A stretch of 28,377 bases of DNA from Bacteroidales bacterium (GCA_021647685.1 JAKIUH010000009.1:1-28377), one strand, 5' to 3'; shown: positions 8,782 to 17,296, numbered from the stretch's first letter. Numbers and translations: made by a program. The notes: generated by a model not told the origin, from the sequence alone.

Positions 8782-9018
8782 ATGAAAAAACCAGAAGTTC
8801 CACAAAAAGCACCTTATGTTATAGATACAAAAGCCGGCAAATATGCCTGGTGTGCATGCGGTAAAAGTGCTAAACAACCTTTTTGCGATGGCTCGCATAA
8901 AGGTACCGAGTTTACACCAATAATTGTAGCAATACAGGAAGATAAAAAAATAGCATGGTGCGGGTGTAAGCATACTAGAAAGGGTACATTTTGCGATGGC
9001 AGCCACAGTAGTTTATAA
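8782..9018 (+). CDS. Small double-CDGSH iron-sulfur protein
   Basis: The 78-residue protein contains two CDGSH motifs. The first has C24, C26, C35 and H39 in CACGKSAKQPFCDGSH, a perfect match to C-x-C-x2-S-x3-P-x-C-D-G-S-H. The second has C60, C62, C71 and H75 in CGCKHTRKGTFCDGSH, with Thr in place of the usual Pro. Each 3Cys-1His set binds a [2Fe-2S] cluster in mitoNEET/CISD3-like proteins, which act in redox sensing or cluster transfer. No signal peptide or membrane segment is present, so it is cytoplasmic. The start is the ATG at 8782, 138 bases after the glycosidase. A bidirectional terminator follows the stop. Confidence 0.95.
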   Translation: MKKPEVPQKAPYVIDTKAGKYAWCACGKSAKQPFCDGSHKGTEFTPIIVAIQEDKKIAWCGCKHTRKGTFCDGSHSSL

Positions 9019-9069
9019 GTACTGCTGCCTATACTAAACAAATAGAACAAATGTTTATAGCAAAAAATA

Positions 9070-9112
9070 AAGCCTGAGTTAAAAAAACAATTTCCAACTC
9101 AGGCTTCATTTT
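9070..9112. terminator. Bidirectional terminator between CDGSH and aminotransferase genes
   Basis: An 11-bp perfect stem AAGCCTGAGTT (9070-9080) pairs with AACTCAGGCTT (9096-9106) across a 15-base loop. On the + strand it is followed by CATTTTG. On the - strand the stem is followed by ATTTTTTG. It lies between two convergent genes and serves both. Confidence 0.85.
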
Positions 9113-9117
9113 GTATA

Positions 9118-10275
9118 TCACGCACCCATAGAATTGCTAACTTTGTGTAATAATTCAGCTGCTTTTTTTAATGTATCCGAAGATTTTGCAAAACAAAAAC
9201 GTAAAACTTTTGCATCAAAAGCATCATGATAAAAAGCCGATACAGGCACTGATGCAATTCCAAATTCTTTAATTAAACGTGCAGCAAAATCCGTATCCTT
9301 TTCATCACTAATATCACTATAATCTAGCAATTGAAAATAAGTCCCTTTTGAAGGAGTAAATTTAAATTTTGTTCCTTCAAGCAATTTTAAAAACTCATCA
9401 CGCAAATTTTGGTAAAAATTACCTAATTGCAAATAAGCATTTTTATCGTCTAAAAAATCAGCAATGGCGTATTGAATGGGTGTATTTACCGCAAATACAT
9501 TAAACTGATGAATTTTTCTGATTTCTTTTGTAATATTTTCAGGTGCTAAACAGTATCCCATTTTCCATCCGGTTGCATGATAAGTTTTCCCAAAAGAAGA
9601 GATTACAATACTCCTTTCAACAAGTTCTTTGTATTTGACAATACTTTGATGCTCTAAACCATCAAAAACAATATGCTCATAAACCTCATCGGCTAGAATC
9701 ATAATTTTTGTTCCCGAAACCAGTTTACTCAATTTTTCCATTCCCTCCGGAGATAAAACAGAACCACTTGGATTATGCGGTGTATTAATAATAATCATGC
9801 GTGTTCGTGCATTGACCATTTTGTTTACTTCGTCCCAATCAATTTTGTACTCCGGCAATTTAACGGCTACATATACAGGACTACCACCATTTGCTTTAAT
9901 CACAGGAGCATAGCTGTCGTATGCAGGTTCAAAAATAATCACTTCATCACCTTCTTGGATAAAAGCAGTAATACTGGTAAAAATAGCTTCGGTAGCTCCT
10001 GATGTAATTGTAATTTCTGTTTCAGGATTGTAGGCATAACCATATAATGCTTCTGTTTTTACAGCTATTTGTTCTCTGAGCTTCATTACACCGGGCATTG
10101 GCGCATACTGATTAAAACCTGCCCTCATATTTTTTGTAACCAGCTCAATAAGTTTTTTGGGTGGATTAAAATCAGGAAAACCCTGCGATAAATTCAACGC
10201 ATTGTGTTTATTTGCCATTTCTGTCATCACGGCAAATATAGAAGTGCCTACATTGGGTAATTTAGATCGAATCAT
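9118..10275 (-). CDS. Class I/II PLP-dependent aminotransferase, methionine aminotransferase (YbdL-like)
   Basis: From the ATG at 10273-10275 the product is 385 residues (MIRSKLPNVG...), matching the usual length of the YbdL/kynurenine-type aminotransferases. A TTG eleven codons upstream is less likely to be the start. Visible motifs are LNLSQGFPDF, NQYAPMPGVMKLRE, ITSGATEAIF, TPHNPSG (N168), ADEVYE (D196, Y199) and SSFGKTYHATGWKMGY, with Lys230 as the PLP Schiff-base residue. The family transfers amino groups from methionine and aromatic amino acids to 2-oxo acids, including in methionine salvage. It is cytoplasmic. It converges with the CDGSH gene and is separated from the upstream gene by a terminator, so it is probably transcribed alone. 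Confidence 0.92.
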   Translation of the reverse strand: MIRSKLPNVGTSIFAVMTEMANKHNALNLSQGFPDFNPPKKLIELVTKNMRAGFNQYAPMPGVMKLREQIAVKTEALYGYAYNPETEITITSGATEAIFTSITAFIQEGDEVIIFEPAYDSYAPVIKANGGSPVYVAVKLPEYKIDWDEVNKMVNARTRMIIINTPHNPSGSVLSPEGMEKLSKLVSGTKIMILADEVYEHIVFDGLEHQSIVKYKELVERSIVISSFGKTYHATGWKMGYCLAPENITKEIRKIHQFNVFAVNTPIQYAIADFLDDKNAYLQLGNFYQNLRDEFLKLLEGTKFKFTPSKGTYFQLLDYSDISDEKDTDFAARLIKEFGIASVPVSAFYHDAFDAKVLRFCFAKSSDTLKKAAELLHKVSNSMGA

Positions 10276-10383
10276 ATATTGATTTGAAAAATAGTTTAAC
10301 TTTTCCAATAAAATTAATAAAAAAATAAGTTTAAATTTTATGTTTACTTAACATTATTTAAACTTTCATTGAAAAAAGAACGG

Positions 10384-10391
10384 CAAAAGTA
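10384..10391 (-). promoter_or_regulatory. Promoter -7 box for the aminotransferase gene
   Basis: On the - strand this reads TACTTTTG, a full match to the Bacteroidota -7 consensus TAnnTTTG, 109 bases upstream of the ATG. A -33 TTTG element is not obvious at 17-20 bases. Confidence 0.5.
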
Positions 10392-10449
10392 CAAAAAATA
10401 TTGAATAATTTGTTATGAATTGTTTAATTGAATTGATAAAAATTATCTT

Positions 10450-10480
10450 ATAAAATAATAAATGCCTGCAAAGCAGGCAT
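10450..10480 (-). terminator. Terminator of the dxs-mnmH-unknown operon
   Basis: ATGCCTGC (10462-10469) and GCAGGCAT (10473-10480) form a perfect 8-bp stem with a 3-base loop. On the - strand it is followed by TTATTATTTTA. It lies 27 bases after the stop codon of the 236-aa gene. Confidence 0.8.
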
Positions 10481-10506
10481 CTGTTATGAATTAAAAACAG
10501 AAAATA

Positions 10507-11217
10507 TTATGCATTCAAAATATTGCGGCTAATTTCTTTTAAATATCTGCTTCTGATATCTTCCAGTTTATTCGTATCAATATCGGCTGCATAAATTCGT
10601 ACAACATCAACAATGCTTCCTCTACGGTAAAATAATCCTTGCGCTGCATCAAAATTACTATCATCCATATTGTTTTTTATTTTATAAGTAATACTTTTAA
10701 ATTGTGCCCATGTCAGATATACAGGAACTTGCAGATAATGTGTTTTTTCTTCTTCCGTATCTTGATAAATACCTTCTGTAATTTCTTCAATGGTAAAATG
10801 CTTTTGAATTTTTATTAAACCTACGGAATCAAGCTTTTTCTTTTTTGCAAATTTAATTCCTTCTCCTTTATAACATTCTTGAAGTTCGGCAATTTTTGAA
10901 AAATCTTCACAATTTTTGACCCTGATGCATGGATATTTTGTATTGTATATAGTAATTTCGGCACGAGCCACATCTATATCATCTTTAAAATATTTTCGTA
11001 TATTTTGTGTAACACGTGCAATATGTTCTGTTGTGTATTTTTGTTTGGTAACAAAGAATATAAACTCAGGAAGAGATGACGATTCGCCCGGTAAATCTTT
11101 TCCGTGATATCCGGGAAAAGGTTTACGTGTTTCAATAACCATTGTATTTGGTATAATTTCAAGTTCCAGAGAAGCCAAATACTCTTCTTTTGTAATGTAT
11201 CCTATTGTTTCAATCAT
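10507..11217 (-). CDS. Conserved-looking protein of unknown function (236 aa)
   Basis: I do not recognise this protein. It has no signal peptide or membrane segment and is rich in charged residues. It opens with MIETIGYITKEEYLASLELEI and contains ESSSLPEFIFFVTKQKYTTEHIARVTQNIRK and an internal EITIYNTKYPCIRVKNCED stretch. The overall alpha/beta pattern suggests a compact cytoplasmic protein. The N-terminal half (about 45-110) and the C-terminal half (about 155-230) look vaguely like two related halves, each with a strand, then a helix with basic residues, then a strand (FIFFVTKQKYTTEHIARVTQNI against QVPVYLTWAQFKSITYKI). It follows mnmH by 69 bases on the same strand and is closed by a terminator. 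It is therefore probably the last gene of a dxs-mnmH operon. Confidence 0.75.
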   Translation of the reverse strand: MIETIGYITKEEYLASLELEIIPNTMVIETRKPFPGYHGKDLPGESSSLPEFIFFVTKQKYTTEHIARVTQNIRKYFKDDIDVARAEITIYNTKYPCIRVKNCEDFSKIAELQECYKGEGIKFAKKKKLDSVGLIKIQKHFTIEEITEGIYQDTEEEKTHYLQVPVYLTWAQFKSITYKIKNNMDDSNFDAAQGLFYRRGSIVDVVRIYAADIDTNKLEDIRSRYLKEISRNILNA

Positions 11218-11286
11218 ATTATACTAATTTTATCTGATAATAAACTTGTTTAAAAATACGAAAAAAATATATTACAGAAAAAAATA

Positions 11287-12351
11287 TTAGCGGCTTTCGG
11301 CAAAATTATTTTTCAAATCATTAATAATTAGCCCTTTGTAAAAATCAATAATTTTTTTTGAATTAATATTAGCATTAATCTCTGCAAGTTCAATCTCAAA
11401 AACAAGAGCAGACTCCCTTTTGGTAATTCCGTAATTGTAAGCTTTGTCGTAATAATCAAGGCTAATATCAACAACGGTTTCTAAATCACCCGTTTTTACA
11501 GCTTCTAATGCCTGTTTTGTTTTTAAGCCTCCAAGACGTTTTTTTATTTTTAATACCGATGCTTTAAGTTGTTCCGCTTCAAACTTACCGTATTCATGCA
11601 ATAAAAATTTTATTCGTTCTTTTTTTGGAATATTAAGTTTAATTACGGGGCTATTTCGTATTTGAACATAAAGCTCCTCAGGTACACGCACATGACCAAT
11701 TGCTTGGCTTTCATCTTCTATCCATACGGTTTTGTTAATATCCAGATATTTATAGCTATCGAATAAGTTATTTTCAAACTGCTCGGTTGATGTTTGCTTT
11801 TTTTGACCTAATGCGCCAAATGCCGAACCTTTATGATGCGCAACTTTTTCCAGATTGATAATTTGCTCACCCATTTTTTCCATAGCTTCCAGTATTTCGG
11901 TTTTTCCGCTCCCTGTCATTCCACCAAGTACTATTAGATTAAATTTTTGAGCAAAAAAACTTTTTACATTTCGCCGGTAAGCTTTATAACCGCCTTCAAG
12001 AGTTTTCACCTGTAAACCGGCTGTTTGGAACAACCATGCCATGCTTGCACTACGCATACCGCCGCGCCAACAATGCAAAAGCAGCTGCTTATTTTTTGCA
12101 ATTTTTTTTGCCTGACGAACAAAATTATACAATTTAGTACCTACAAGTTTTAAACCCAGCTCAACCGCTTGTTCTTTTCCCTGCTTTTTATAGGTAGTTC
12201 CAACAAGTGCCCTTTCTTCGTTTGTAAATAGCGGAATATTAAAGGCACCGGGAATATGTGCATGCTCATATTCGGCAGGTGTACGAACATCCACTACCGG
12301 AATATTTTCGGATTCTTCTAAAAAGATTTTAATATCTATTTGTTTAATCAT
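11287..12351 (-). CDS. mnmH: tRNA 2-selenouridine synthase
   Basis: The 354-residue protein combines an N-terminal rhodanese domain with a C-terminal P-loop domain, the known architecture of MnmH (SelU/YbbB). The rhodanese part has VVDVRTPAEYEHAHIPGAFNIP and the active Cys94 in LLHCWRGGMRSASM. The Walker A motif is GGMTGSGKT (143-151). The enzyme geranylates 2-thiouridine at the wobble position of Glu, Lys and Gln tRNAs and then replaces the group with selenium from selenophosphate. No selD is present in the window, so selenium supply cannot be judged. The gene starts 21 bases after the dxs stop and is likely cotranscribed with it. Coupling to dxs makes sense because the geranyl donor is an isoprenoid product; this last link is my inference. 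Confidence 0.95.
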   Translation of the reverse strand: MIKQIDIKIFLEESENIPVVDVRTPAEYEHAHIPGAFNIPLFTNEERALVGTTYKKQGKEQAVELGLKLVGTKLYNFVRQAKKIAKNKQLLLHCWRGGMRSASMAWLFQTAGLQVKTLEGGYKAYRRNVKSFFAQKFNLIVLGGMTGSGKTEILEAMEKMGEQIINLEKVAHHKGSAFGALGQKKQTSTEQFENNLFDSYKYLDINKTVWIEDESQAIGHVRVPEELYVQIRNSPVIKLNIPKKERIKFLLHEYGKFEAEQLKASVLKIKKRLGGLKTKQALEAVKTGDLETVVDISLDYYDKAYNYGITKRESALVFEIELAEINANINSKKIIDFYKGLIINDLKNNFAESR

Positions 12352-12372
12352 TGATTTTTATCAAATAATCGT

Positions 12373-14304
12373 TTATGCAACTGCCGATTTTTCACTTACA
12401 TTTTTCATTCCCATCATTTTTTTGATTTCAAGGTAAATGCTTTCTGCATCGTAGCCACACTCTCGATATAATTCTTGTTGCGTACCGTGTTCAATAAATT
12501 TATCGGGAATACCCAAACGTTTAATGTCTGCTTTATATTGATTATCTGCCATAAATTCTAAAACGGCACTTCCAAAACCTCCGTTAATTGCACCATCCTC
12601 TAAGGTAATAACTTTATCAAAATGATTAAATATCTGATGTAGTAAGTCCTCATCCAATGGTTTTACAAAACGCATATCGTAATGGGCAAGGCTGATGTGC
12701 TCTTTTTCCAGTTTATCGTAAATTTTACGTAACTCGTTACCAATGGCTCCAATACTTAACAAGGCAATATCATTACCTTCTTTTATATTACGCCCTTTGC
12801 CAACAGGAATTTCTTTAAACGGTGTTTTCCAATCAGGCATAATGCCCCTACCCCGCGGGTAACGAATTACAAAGGTTCCTTTATCGGGTAATTGAGCAGT
12901 GTACATTAAATTACGCAATTCTTCTTCGTCCATGGGCGCAGAAACCGTCATATTTGGAATGCAGCGCATATAAGCCAAATCAAAGGCACCATGATGCGTA
13001 GCACCATCGGCACCCACCAATCCGCCTCTGTCAAGGCAAAATACCACATTTAATTTCTGTAAGGCAACATCATGAATTACTTGGTCATAAGCACGTTGCA
13101 TAAAGGTAGAATAAATATTGCAGAACGGAATCATTCCATCGGCAGCCAAACCTGCAGAAAAAGTTACGGCGTGCTGCTCTGCAATTCCTACATCAAAAGC
13201 TCTGTCCGGCATTTTTTCCATCATAATATTTAAGGATGAGCCTGAAGGCATAGCCGGTGTTATGCCGACAATTTTCTTATTCATTTCAGCAAGTTCTACC
13301 AAGGTATGACCAAAAACATCTTGAAATTTAGGAGCTTGTGGTTTATCTGATTTTACTTTAATAAGCTCACCGGTATTTTTATCAAACAATCCGGGTGCGT
13401 GCCATATTGTTTGGTTCAGTTCGGCTTGTTTAAAACCTTTTCCTTTTTTTGTAAGAACATGCAAAAGTTTAGGTCCGGGAATATCCTTTAAATCAGATAA
13501 AACTTGTGTTAAATAGCTCACATCATGCCCATCAACAGGTCCAAAATACCTGAAATTCAGCGCCTCAAATAAATTACTTTGTTTTAAAATAATCGATTTT
13601 ATCCCGTTTTCTATTTTTTGTATAAATGCTTGGGTATTGGGACCGAATTTTTTTAATTTTCCAAGCATATTCCATACTTCGTCTTTTACTTTATTATAGG
13701 TTTTTGATGTGGTTATATCCAGTAAATATTCGTTGAGTGCACCCACATTAGGGTCAATAGCCATGTGATTATCGTTTAAAATCACCAAAAGGTTTGAATT
13801 TTGCATTCCTGCATTATTAAGCCCTTCAAAAGCCAGACCAGCAGTCATGGAACCATCTCCGATAACTGCCACAATATTCCGGTCGGTTTCACCTTTTGCC
13901 TTAGCTGCCATTGCCATACCCAAAGCTGCAGATATGGAAGTAGATGAATGTCCTACACCAAAAGCATCGTATTCACTTTCAAAACGGTTGGGGAAGCCGC
14001 TAACTCCTTTATATTTACGATTTGTATGAAAATTATCGCGTCTTCCGGTAAGAATTTTATGTCCATACGCCTGATGCCCAACATCCCAAACGATTCTATC
14101 ATAAGGGGTGTTATATACATAATGCAGCGCAACAGTTAATTCAACCACCCCGAGACTGGCTCCAAAATGTCCGGGATTTGAGGAAACTATATCTATGATA
14201 TACTGTCGTAATTCTTTGCTCAACTCTGGCAAATCTTCACGTGACAGTTTTTTTAAATCGTCAGGACTGTTAATGTGTTTCAGAAACTTACTGTTTGTGT
14301 CCAT
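12373..14304 (-). CDS. dxs: 1-deoxy-D-xylulose-5-phosphate synthase
   Basis: The 643-residue protein is full length for DXS. It condenses pyruvate and glyceraldehyde-3-phosphate with thiamine diphosphate to form DXP, the first step of the MEP isoprenoid pathway and a precursor of thiamine and pyridoxal phosphate. Visible motifs are NPGHFGASLGVVELTVALHY, the ThDP-binding GDGSMTAGLAFEGLNNAG...NLLVILNDN, and GHDVSYL. In the pyrimidine-binding domain, GIAEQHAVTFSAGLAADG carries the catalytic Glu. LDRGGLVGADGATHHGAFDLAY follows. It is cytoplasmic. It diverges from thrC across a 110-bp gap and leads the operon with mnmH. Confidence 0.97.
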   Translation of the reverse strand: MDTNSKFLKHINSPDDLKKLSREDLPELSKELRQYIIDIVSSNPGHFGASLGVVELTVALHYVYNTPYDRIVWDVGHQAYGHKILTGRRDNFHTNRKYKGVSGFPNRFESEYDAFGVGHSSTSISAALGMAMAAKAKGETDRNIVAVIGDGSMTAGLAFEGLNNAGMQNSNLLVILNDNHMAIDPNVGALNEYLLDITTSKTYNKVKDEVWNMLGKLKKFGPNTQAFIQKIENGIKSIILKQSNLFEALNFRYFGPVDGHDVSYLTQVLSDLKDIPGPKLLHVLTKKGKGFKQAELNQTIWHAPGLFDKNTGELIKVKSDKPQAPKFQDVFGHTLVELAEMNKKIVGITPAMPSGSSLNIMMEKMPDRAFDVGIAEQHAVTFSAGLAADGMIPFCNIYSTFMQRAYDQVIHDVALQKLNVVFCLDRGGLVGADGATHHGAFDLAYMRCIPNMTVSAPMDEEELRNLMYTAQLPDKGTFVIRYPRGRGIMPDWKTPFKEIPVGKGRNIKEGNDIALLSIGAIGNELRKIYDKLEKEHISLAHYDMRFVKPLDEDLLHQIFNHFDKVITLEDGAINGGFGSAVLEFMADNQYKADIKRLGIPDKFIEHGTQQELYRECGYDAESIYLEIKKMMGMKNVSEKSAVA

Positions 14305-14333
14305 ATTACCGGTAAATTTAGAATTTTTAAAAG

Positions 14334-14341
14334 CAAAGATA
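14334..14341 (-). promoter_or_regulatory. Promoter -7 box for dxs
   Basis: On the - strand the box reads TATCTTTG, matching TAnnTTTG. It lies 30 bases upstream of the dxs ATG in the dxs/thrC divergent gap. No clear TTTG -33 element is seen. Confidence 0.5.
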
Positions 14342-14394
14342 GAAATTACACCGGTTAATAGCAGATATTTTACAGGTTTTTTAATAAATTATCA

Positions 14395-14402
14395 TAGATT
14401 TG
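14395..14402 (+). promoter_or_regulatory. Promoter -7 box for thrC
   Basis: TAGATTTG matches TAnnTTTG and lies 13 bases before the thrC ATG. This would give a very short or leaderless mRNA, a pattern shared with the blaI promoter in this window. Confidence 0.45.
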
Positions 14403-14414
14403 CAGTAAAAAATA

Positions 14415-15668
14415 ATGAATAATAGTTACTATTACAAATGTGTTGATTGCGGTAAAGAATATCCCGCAAAGGAAATAAAATATTTATGCGAATATTGTGA
14501 AAAACAAAATACTAAGATGCTCCCACCCAAAGGGGTCTTACATACTTTGTACGATTACAATAAAATTGCGAATAAATTATCCGTAAATTCAAGCAAATCC
14601 TTTCAAAAAATTAAAGAAAATCATTTTTTAGATATTTTACCCATAAATAATCCCGAAAATTTTCCCAATTTAAAAGTGGGTAATACTCCTTTGTACCGCA
14701 TAAACAGTTTGGATAAGAAAAATTTTGATTTTGAACTTTTTTTAAAAGACGATTCGCAAAACCCGACTTATTCGTTCAAAGACCGGGCTTCCTATCTGGT
14801 TTCGGCTTATGCCAAGGAAAACAATATTGATACATTGGTAGCTGCATCAACCGGAAATGCCGGTTCATCGCTTGCCGGTATTTGTGCATCGCAAAAGCAA
14901 AAAGCCATAATTTTGGTTCCTGAAAAGGCTCCTATTGCAAAACTTACTCAGATTTTAATGTACGGTGCAAAACTTGTTCCTGTTAAAGGAAATTATGACA
15001 CTGCCTTTGATTTAAGTGTTCAAGCAAGTAAAAAGTTTGGGTGGTATAACCGTAATACAGCTTTTAATCCACTCACCATTGAAGGTAAAAAAACAGTAGC
15101 TTTTGAGTTATTTGAACAATTAAATTATTTCGTTCCCGACAGAATTTTTATCCCCGTAGGTGATGGAGTGATTATTTCGGGTGTGTATAAAGGTTTTGAA
15201 GATTTAATGAAATTAAAAATTATTGAAAAAATGCCGGTAATTATTGCCGTACAATCATCGGGCAGTAATAATTTAGTAGGCAATATTGATAAAGAACATT
15301 TTAAGATGAAGCAAAGTGCTACTATGGCAGATTCTATTTCGGTAGATATTCCGCGTAATTTTCATATGGCAAAAAATTACCTTAATAAATATAAAGGCTT
15401 ATATCTTACTGTAGATGATGAGGAAATTTTATCGGCATCGGCAAGTTTATCCAAAAATACGGGCTTATTTGCTGAGCCGGCTGCTGCTGCGGCTTTTGCC
15501 GGATTTTTACATTACTACAAAAATAATAAACTCGACCCTAAATCAAAAAATATAGTGCTTTTAACCGGCAGCGGATTAAAAGACTTGCAAGCGGTACAAA
15601 CTGTTATTAAAATGCCAGTGGCTATTGAGCCGGACATTAAAAATCTTGAATTATCTCGAATTATATGA
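14415..15668 (+). CDS. thrC: Threonine synthase with N-terminal zinc ribbon
   Basis: The 417-residue PLP enzyme of fold type II converts O-phosphohomoserine to threonine. The N-terminus is a short zinc ribbon (C9, C12, C25, C28: YKCVDCGKEY and LCEYCEK), as in the archaeal/plant-like class of threonine synthases. The PLP Lys122 lies in NPTYSFKDRASYLV, and AASTGNAGSSLAG is the phosphate/substrate loop. LLTGSGLKD closes the PLP site. The longer E. coli type has another N-terminus. The gene is transcribed alone and divergently from dxs. No leader peptide or attenuator is evident in the 110-bp gap. Related fold-II enzymes such as cysteate synthase share this layout, so threonine synthase is likely but not certain from sequence alone. 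Confidence 0.88.
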   Translation: MNNSYYYKCVDCGKEYPAKEIKYLCEYCEKQNTKMLPPKGVLHTLYDYNKIANKLSVNSSKSFQKIKENHFLDILPINNPENFPNLKVGNTPLYRINSLDKKNFDFELFLKDDSQNPTYSFKDRASYLVSAYAKENNIDTLVAASTGNAGSSLAGICASQKQKAIILVPEKAPIAKLTQILMYGAKLVPVKGNYDTAFDLSVQASKKFGWYNRNTAFNPLTIEGKKTVAFELFEQLNYFVPDRIFIPVGDGVIISGVYKGFEDLMKLKIIEKMPVIIAVQSSGSNNLVGNIDKEHFKMKQSATMADSISVDIPRNFHMAKNYLNKYKGLYLTVDDEEILSASASLSKNTGLFAEPAAAAAFAGFLHYYKNNKLDPKSKNIVLLTGSGLKDLQAVQTVIKMPVAIEPDIKNLELSRII

Positions 15669-15816
15669 CGTTTTTTATTGCTGTGTGTGGTAACTTATTA
15701 AAATATAGTTAATTATAAGAGCGTTAGCCGTTTTCCAACAACATCTTTCACTTTGCTTTGATTATCAGCACTATATGATTACACAACCCAACTGTTTTGT
15801 AATTACAAAATAGCAG

Positions 15817-17034
15817 CTAAGCAATATTTCCGTTTCTAAGTTTTAAAAGCGGATTATTGTCTTTTTCGAGAATAAAATCGGCATTATCGCCAATATTTAA
15901 AACAAGATTATTATTATCGAAGTCTTTAACTACTGCCCCATCGGCATCAAACTCTTTGTAGGCATGATAAAAACTTAAATCACCGAGTTCGTACACTTCC
16001 GATTGCCGTAAAAAAGAATTATCAGTTGGCTCTTCATTTATATGAATACCTATATCGGTTTTATAATATTGTCCTGACTTGTAAATTTGCGCATTTCTAA
16101 TCAGAATATGAAACATTTTGGCATCATTTATTTCGGGTATTTTCCAATATTCATCTTGCTCTATGTTTGTGTAGGAATTGTTTGCTATTGCCAGTAATCC
16201 GGACAGAATAGCAATAAAATTTAATTTCCGTACGTATTGACGCTCTGCATCATTAAATGGGTCGTATTCTCCCGATTCAATTAAAATAGTACGTGTTCCC
16301 CATTTTTGCATGTTATCGCCCATTGAGGTAGGTCCGTAGGCATCGAAATATCTGCCTACTTGTCCGGGAATCAGTTTTTGCAGTATCGTGTTCATTATGC
16401 CAATGACTTGCATTGAGTTTTTACGTTTTTCATCAATATCTTTTTCATAATTATAAGCCGGTGCCAAAAAAGACAAGGTTGCAGGTTTATTAGTAGCTCC
16501 GGCGGTATAATAAGGGTTTTGGTCGTGTAAATTAAATGCAAAATCAGGGAATAAGCCGTCTCTGTATTTTTTTAGAATATTGGTTTCGGGGGCTATTTGG
16601 CGTAGGGCATCACGGTTTAAGTCAATATTTAAAGCGTTTCGGCGTTTAAAAACTTCAGTACCATCAGGATTAAGCATGGGAATAAAGTGTAAGTCCAAAT
16701 TATCCAAAATATTTTGGGCTTCTGATGCTAATTCTTGCGGATTGTTAAAAAAATTAAAAATATCAAACAGAGCTTGTGTTGCCGTAGGTTCATTGCCATG
16801 CATTTGCGACCATAATAATACTTTTGTTTTGCCTGTTCCGGCAGATAGTGCATAAATAGTTCTTCCTTCGACTGAATTTCCGAGTATTTTCATTTCAAAG
16901 GCAGTTGTTTTGCTTACTTTTTGAATTAAAGGTAGTATGTTTTGATGTTTTATACGCCTGTTTTTTAAAGAACTTTCTTTATATAAATGATAGTTATGGT
17001 TTAATTTTTCCGAAAATTGTTCTATTTGTGTCAT
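15817..17034 (-). CDS. M14-family zinc carboxypeptidase, cytoplasmic type
   Basis: The 405-residue protein contains the zinc motif HxxE in WSQMHGNEPTATQAL (H79, E82) and the third ligand His170 in FAFNLHDQNPYY. Substrate-binding residues lie in PMLNPDGTEVFKRRNALNIDLNRD, and the catalytic Glu is in RTILIESGEYDP (E253 or E256). There is no signal peptide, so unlike digestive carboxypeptidases it should act in the cytoplasm, possibly on peptides or murein peptides. The C-terminal 110 residues form an extra domain that I do not recognise. It lies 262 bases downstream of gldB on the same strand; the gap holds several palindromes. Confidence 0.88.
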   Translation of the reverse strand: MTQIEQFSEKLNHNYHLYKESSLKNRRIKHQNILPLIQKVSKTTAFEMKILGNSVEGRTIYALSAGTGKTKVLLWSQMHGNEPTATQALFDIFNFFNNPQELASEAQNILDNLDLHFIPMLNPDGTEVFKRRNALNIDLNRDALRQIAPETNILKKYRDGLFPDFAFNLHDQNPYYTAGATNKPATLSFLAPAYNYEKDIDEKRKNSMQVIGIMNTILQKLIPGQVGRYFDAYGPTSMGDNMQKWGTRTILIESGEYDPFNDAERQYVRKLNFIAILSGLLAIANNSYTNIEQDEYWKIPEINDAKMFHILIRNAQIYKSGQYYKTDIGIHINEEPTDNSFLRQSEVYELGDLSFYHAYKEFDADGAVVKDFDNNNLVLNIGDNADFILEKDNNPLLKLRNGNIA

Positions 17035-17075
17035 TTTTTTTATTGTTTATTTTGAAAATTATAAAATTCTGTTTT

Positions 17076-17087
17076 AGGCTAAAGCCT
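17076..17087. repeat. Short palindrome AGGCT-AA-AGCCT
   Basis: A five-bp stem with a two-base centre, the first of three NGCTAAAGCN-type palindromes in the M14/gldB gap. It lies 42 bases upstream of the M14 start. Confidence 0.5.
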
Positions 17088-17109
17088 TTTGTTTACAGAT
17101 TATTTTTTT

Positions 17110-17129
17110 CCGTATGCTAAAGCATACGG
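17110..17129. repeat. Palindromic repeat with GTATGCT/AGCATAC arms, copy 1
   Basis: CCGTATGCT (17110-17118) pairs perfectly with AGCATACGG (17121-17129) around AA. There is no U-run directly after it on either strand, so it is not a standard terminator. Its core is the exact complement of the core of the copy at 17222-17239. Confidence 0.65.
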
Positions 17130-17221
17130 CTATTGATTGTTGTTTTTCCGGTTTATTAAAATCATTTTAGTTGCAATATGTGTTCTGTTGTTTAGTTTTT
17201 AGCTACTTAATAATTCTTTTC

Positions 17222-17239
17222 TGTATGCTTTAGCATACA
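17222..17239. repeat. Palindromic repeat with GTATGCT/AGCATAC arms, copy 2 (inverted relative to copy 1)
   Basis: TGTATGCT (17222-17229) pairs with AGCATACA (17232-17239) around TT. The central 16 bases equal the reverse complement of those in copy 1, about 100 bases away. A decayed relative (CTGTATGCTAATATACA) may occur at 21504-21520. Confidence 0.6.
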
Positions 17240-17296
17240 ACAGGTGATTATTATTGTTTTTTTGACTTGAATGTTTGTTATGAACGAATATTTTAT

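Noticed and set aside
10276..10308. TTG start adding 11 residues to the aminotransferase
   Set aside because: The ATG at 10275 gives the usual family length of about 385 residues, and the extra residues look unrelated to the family.
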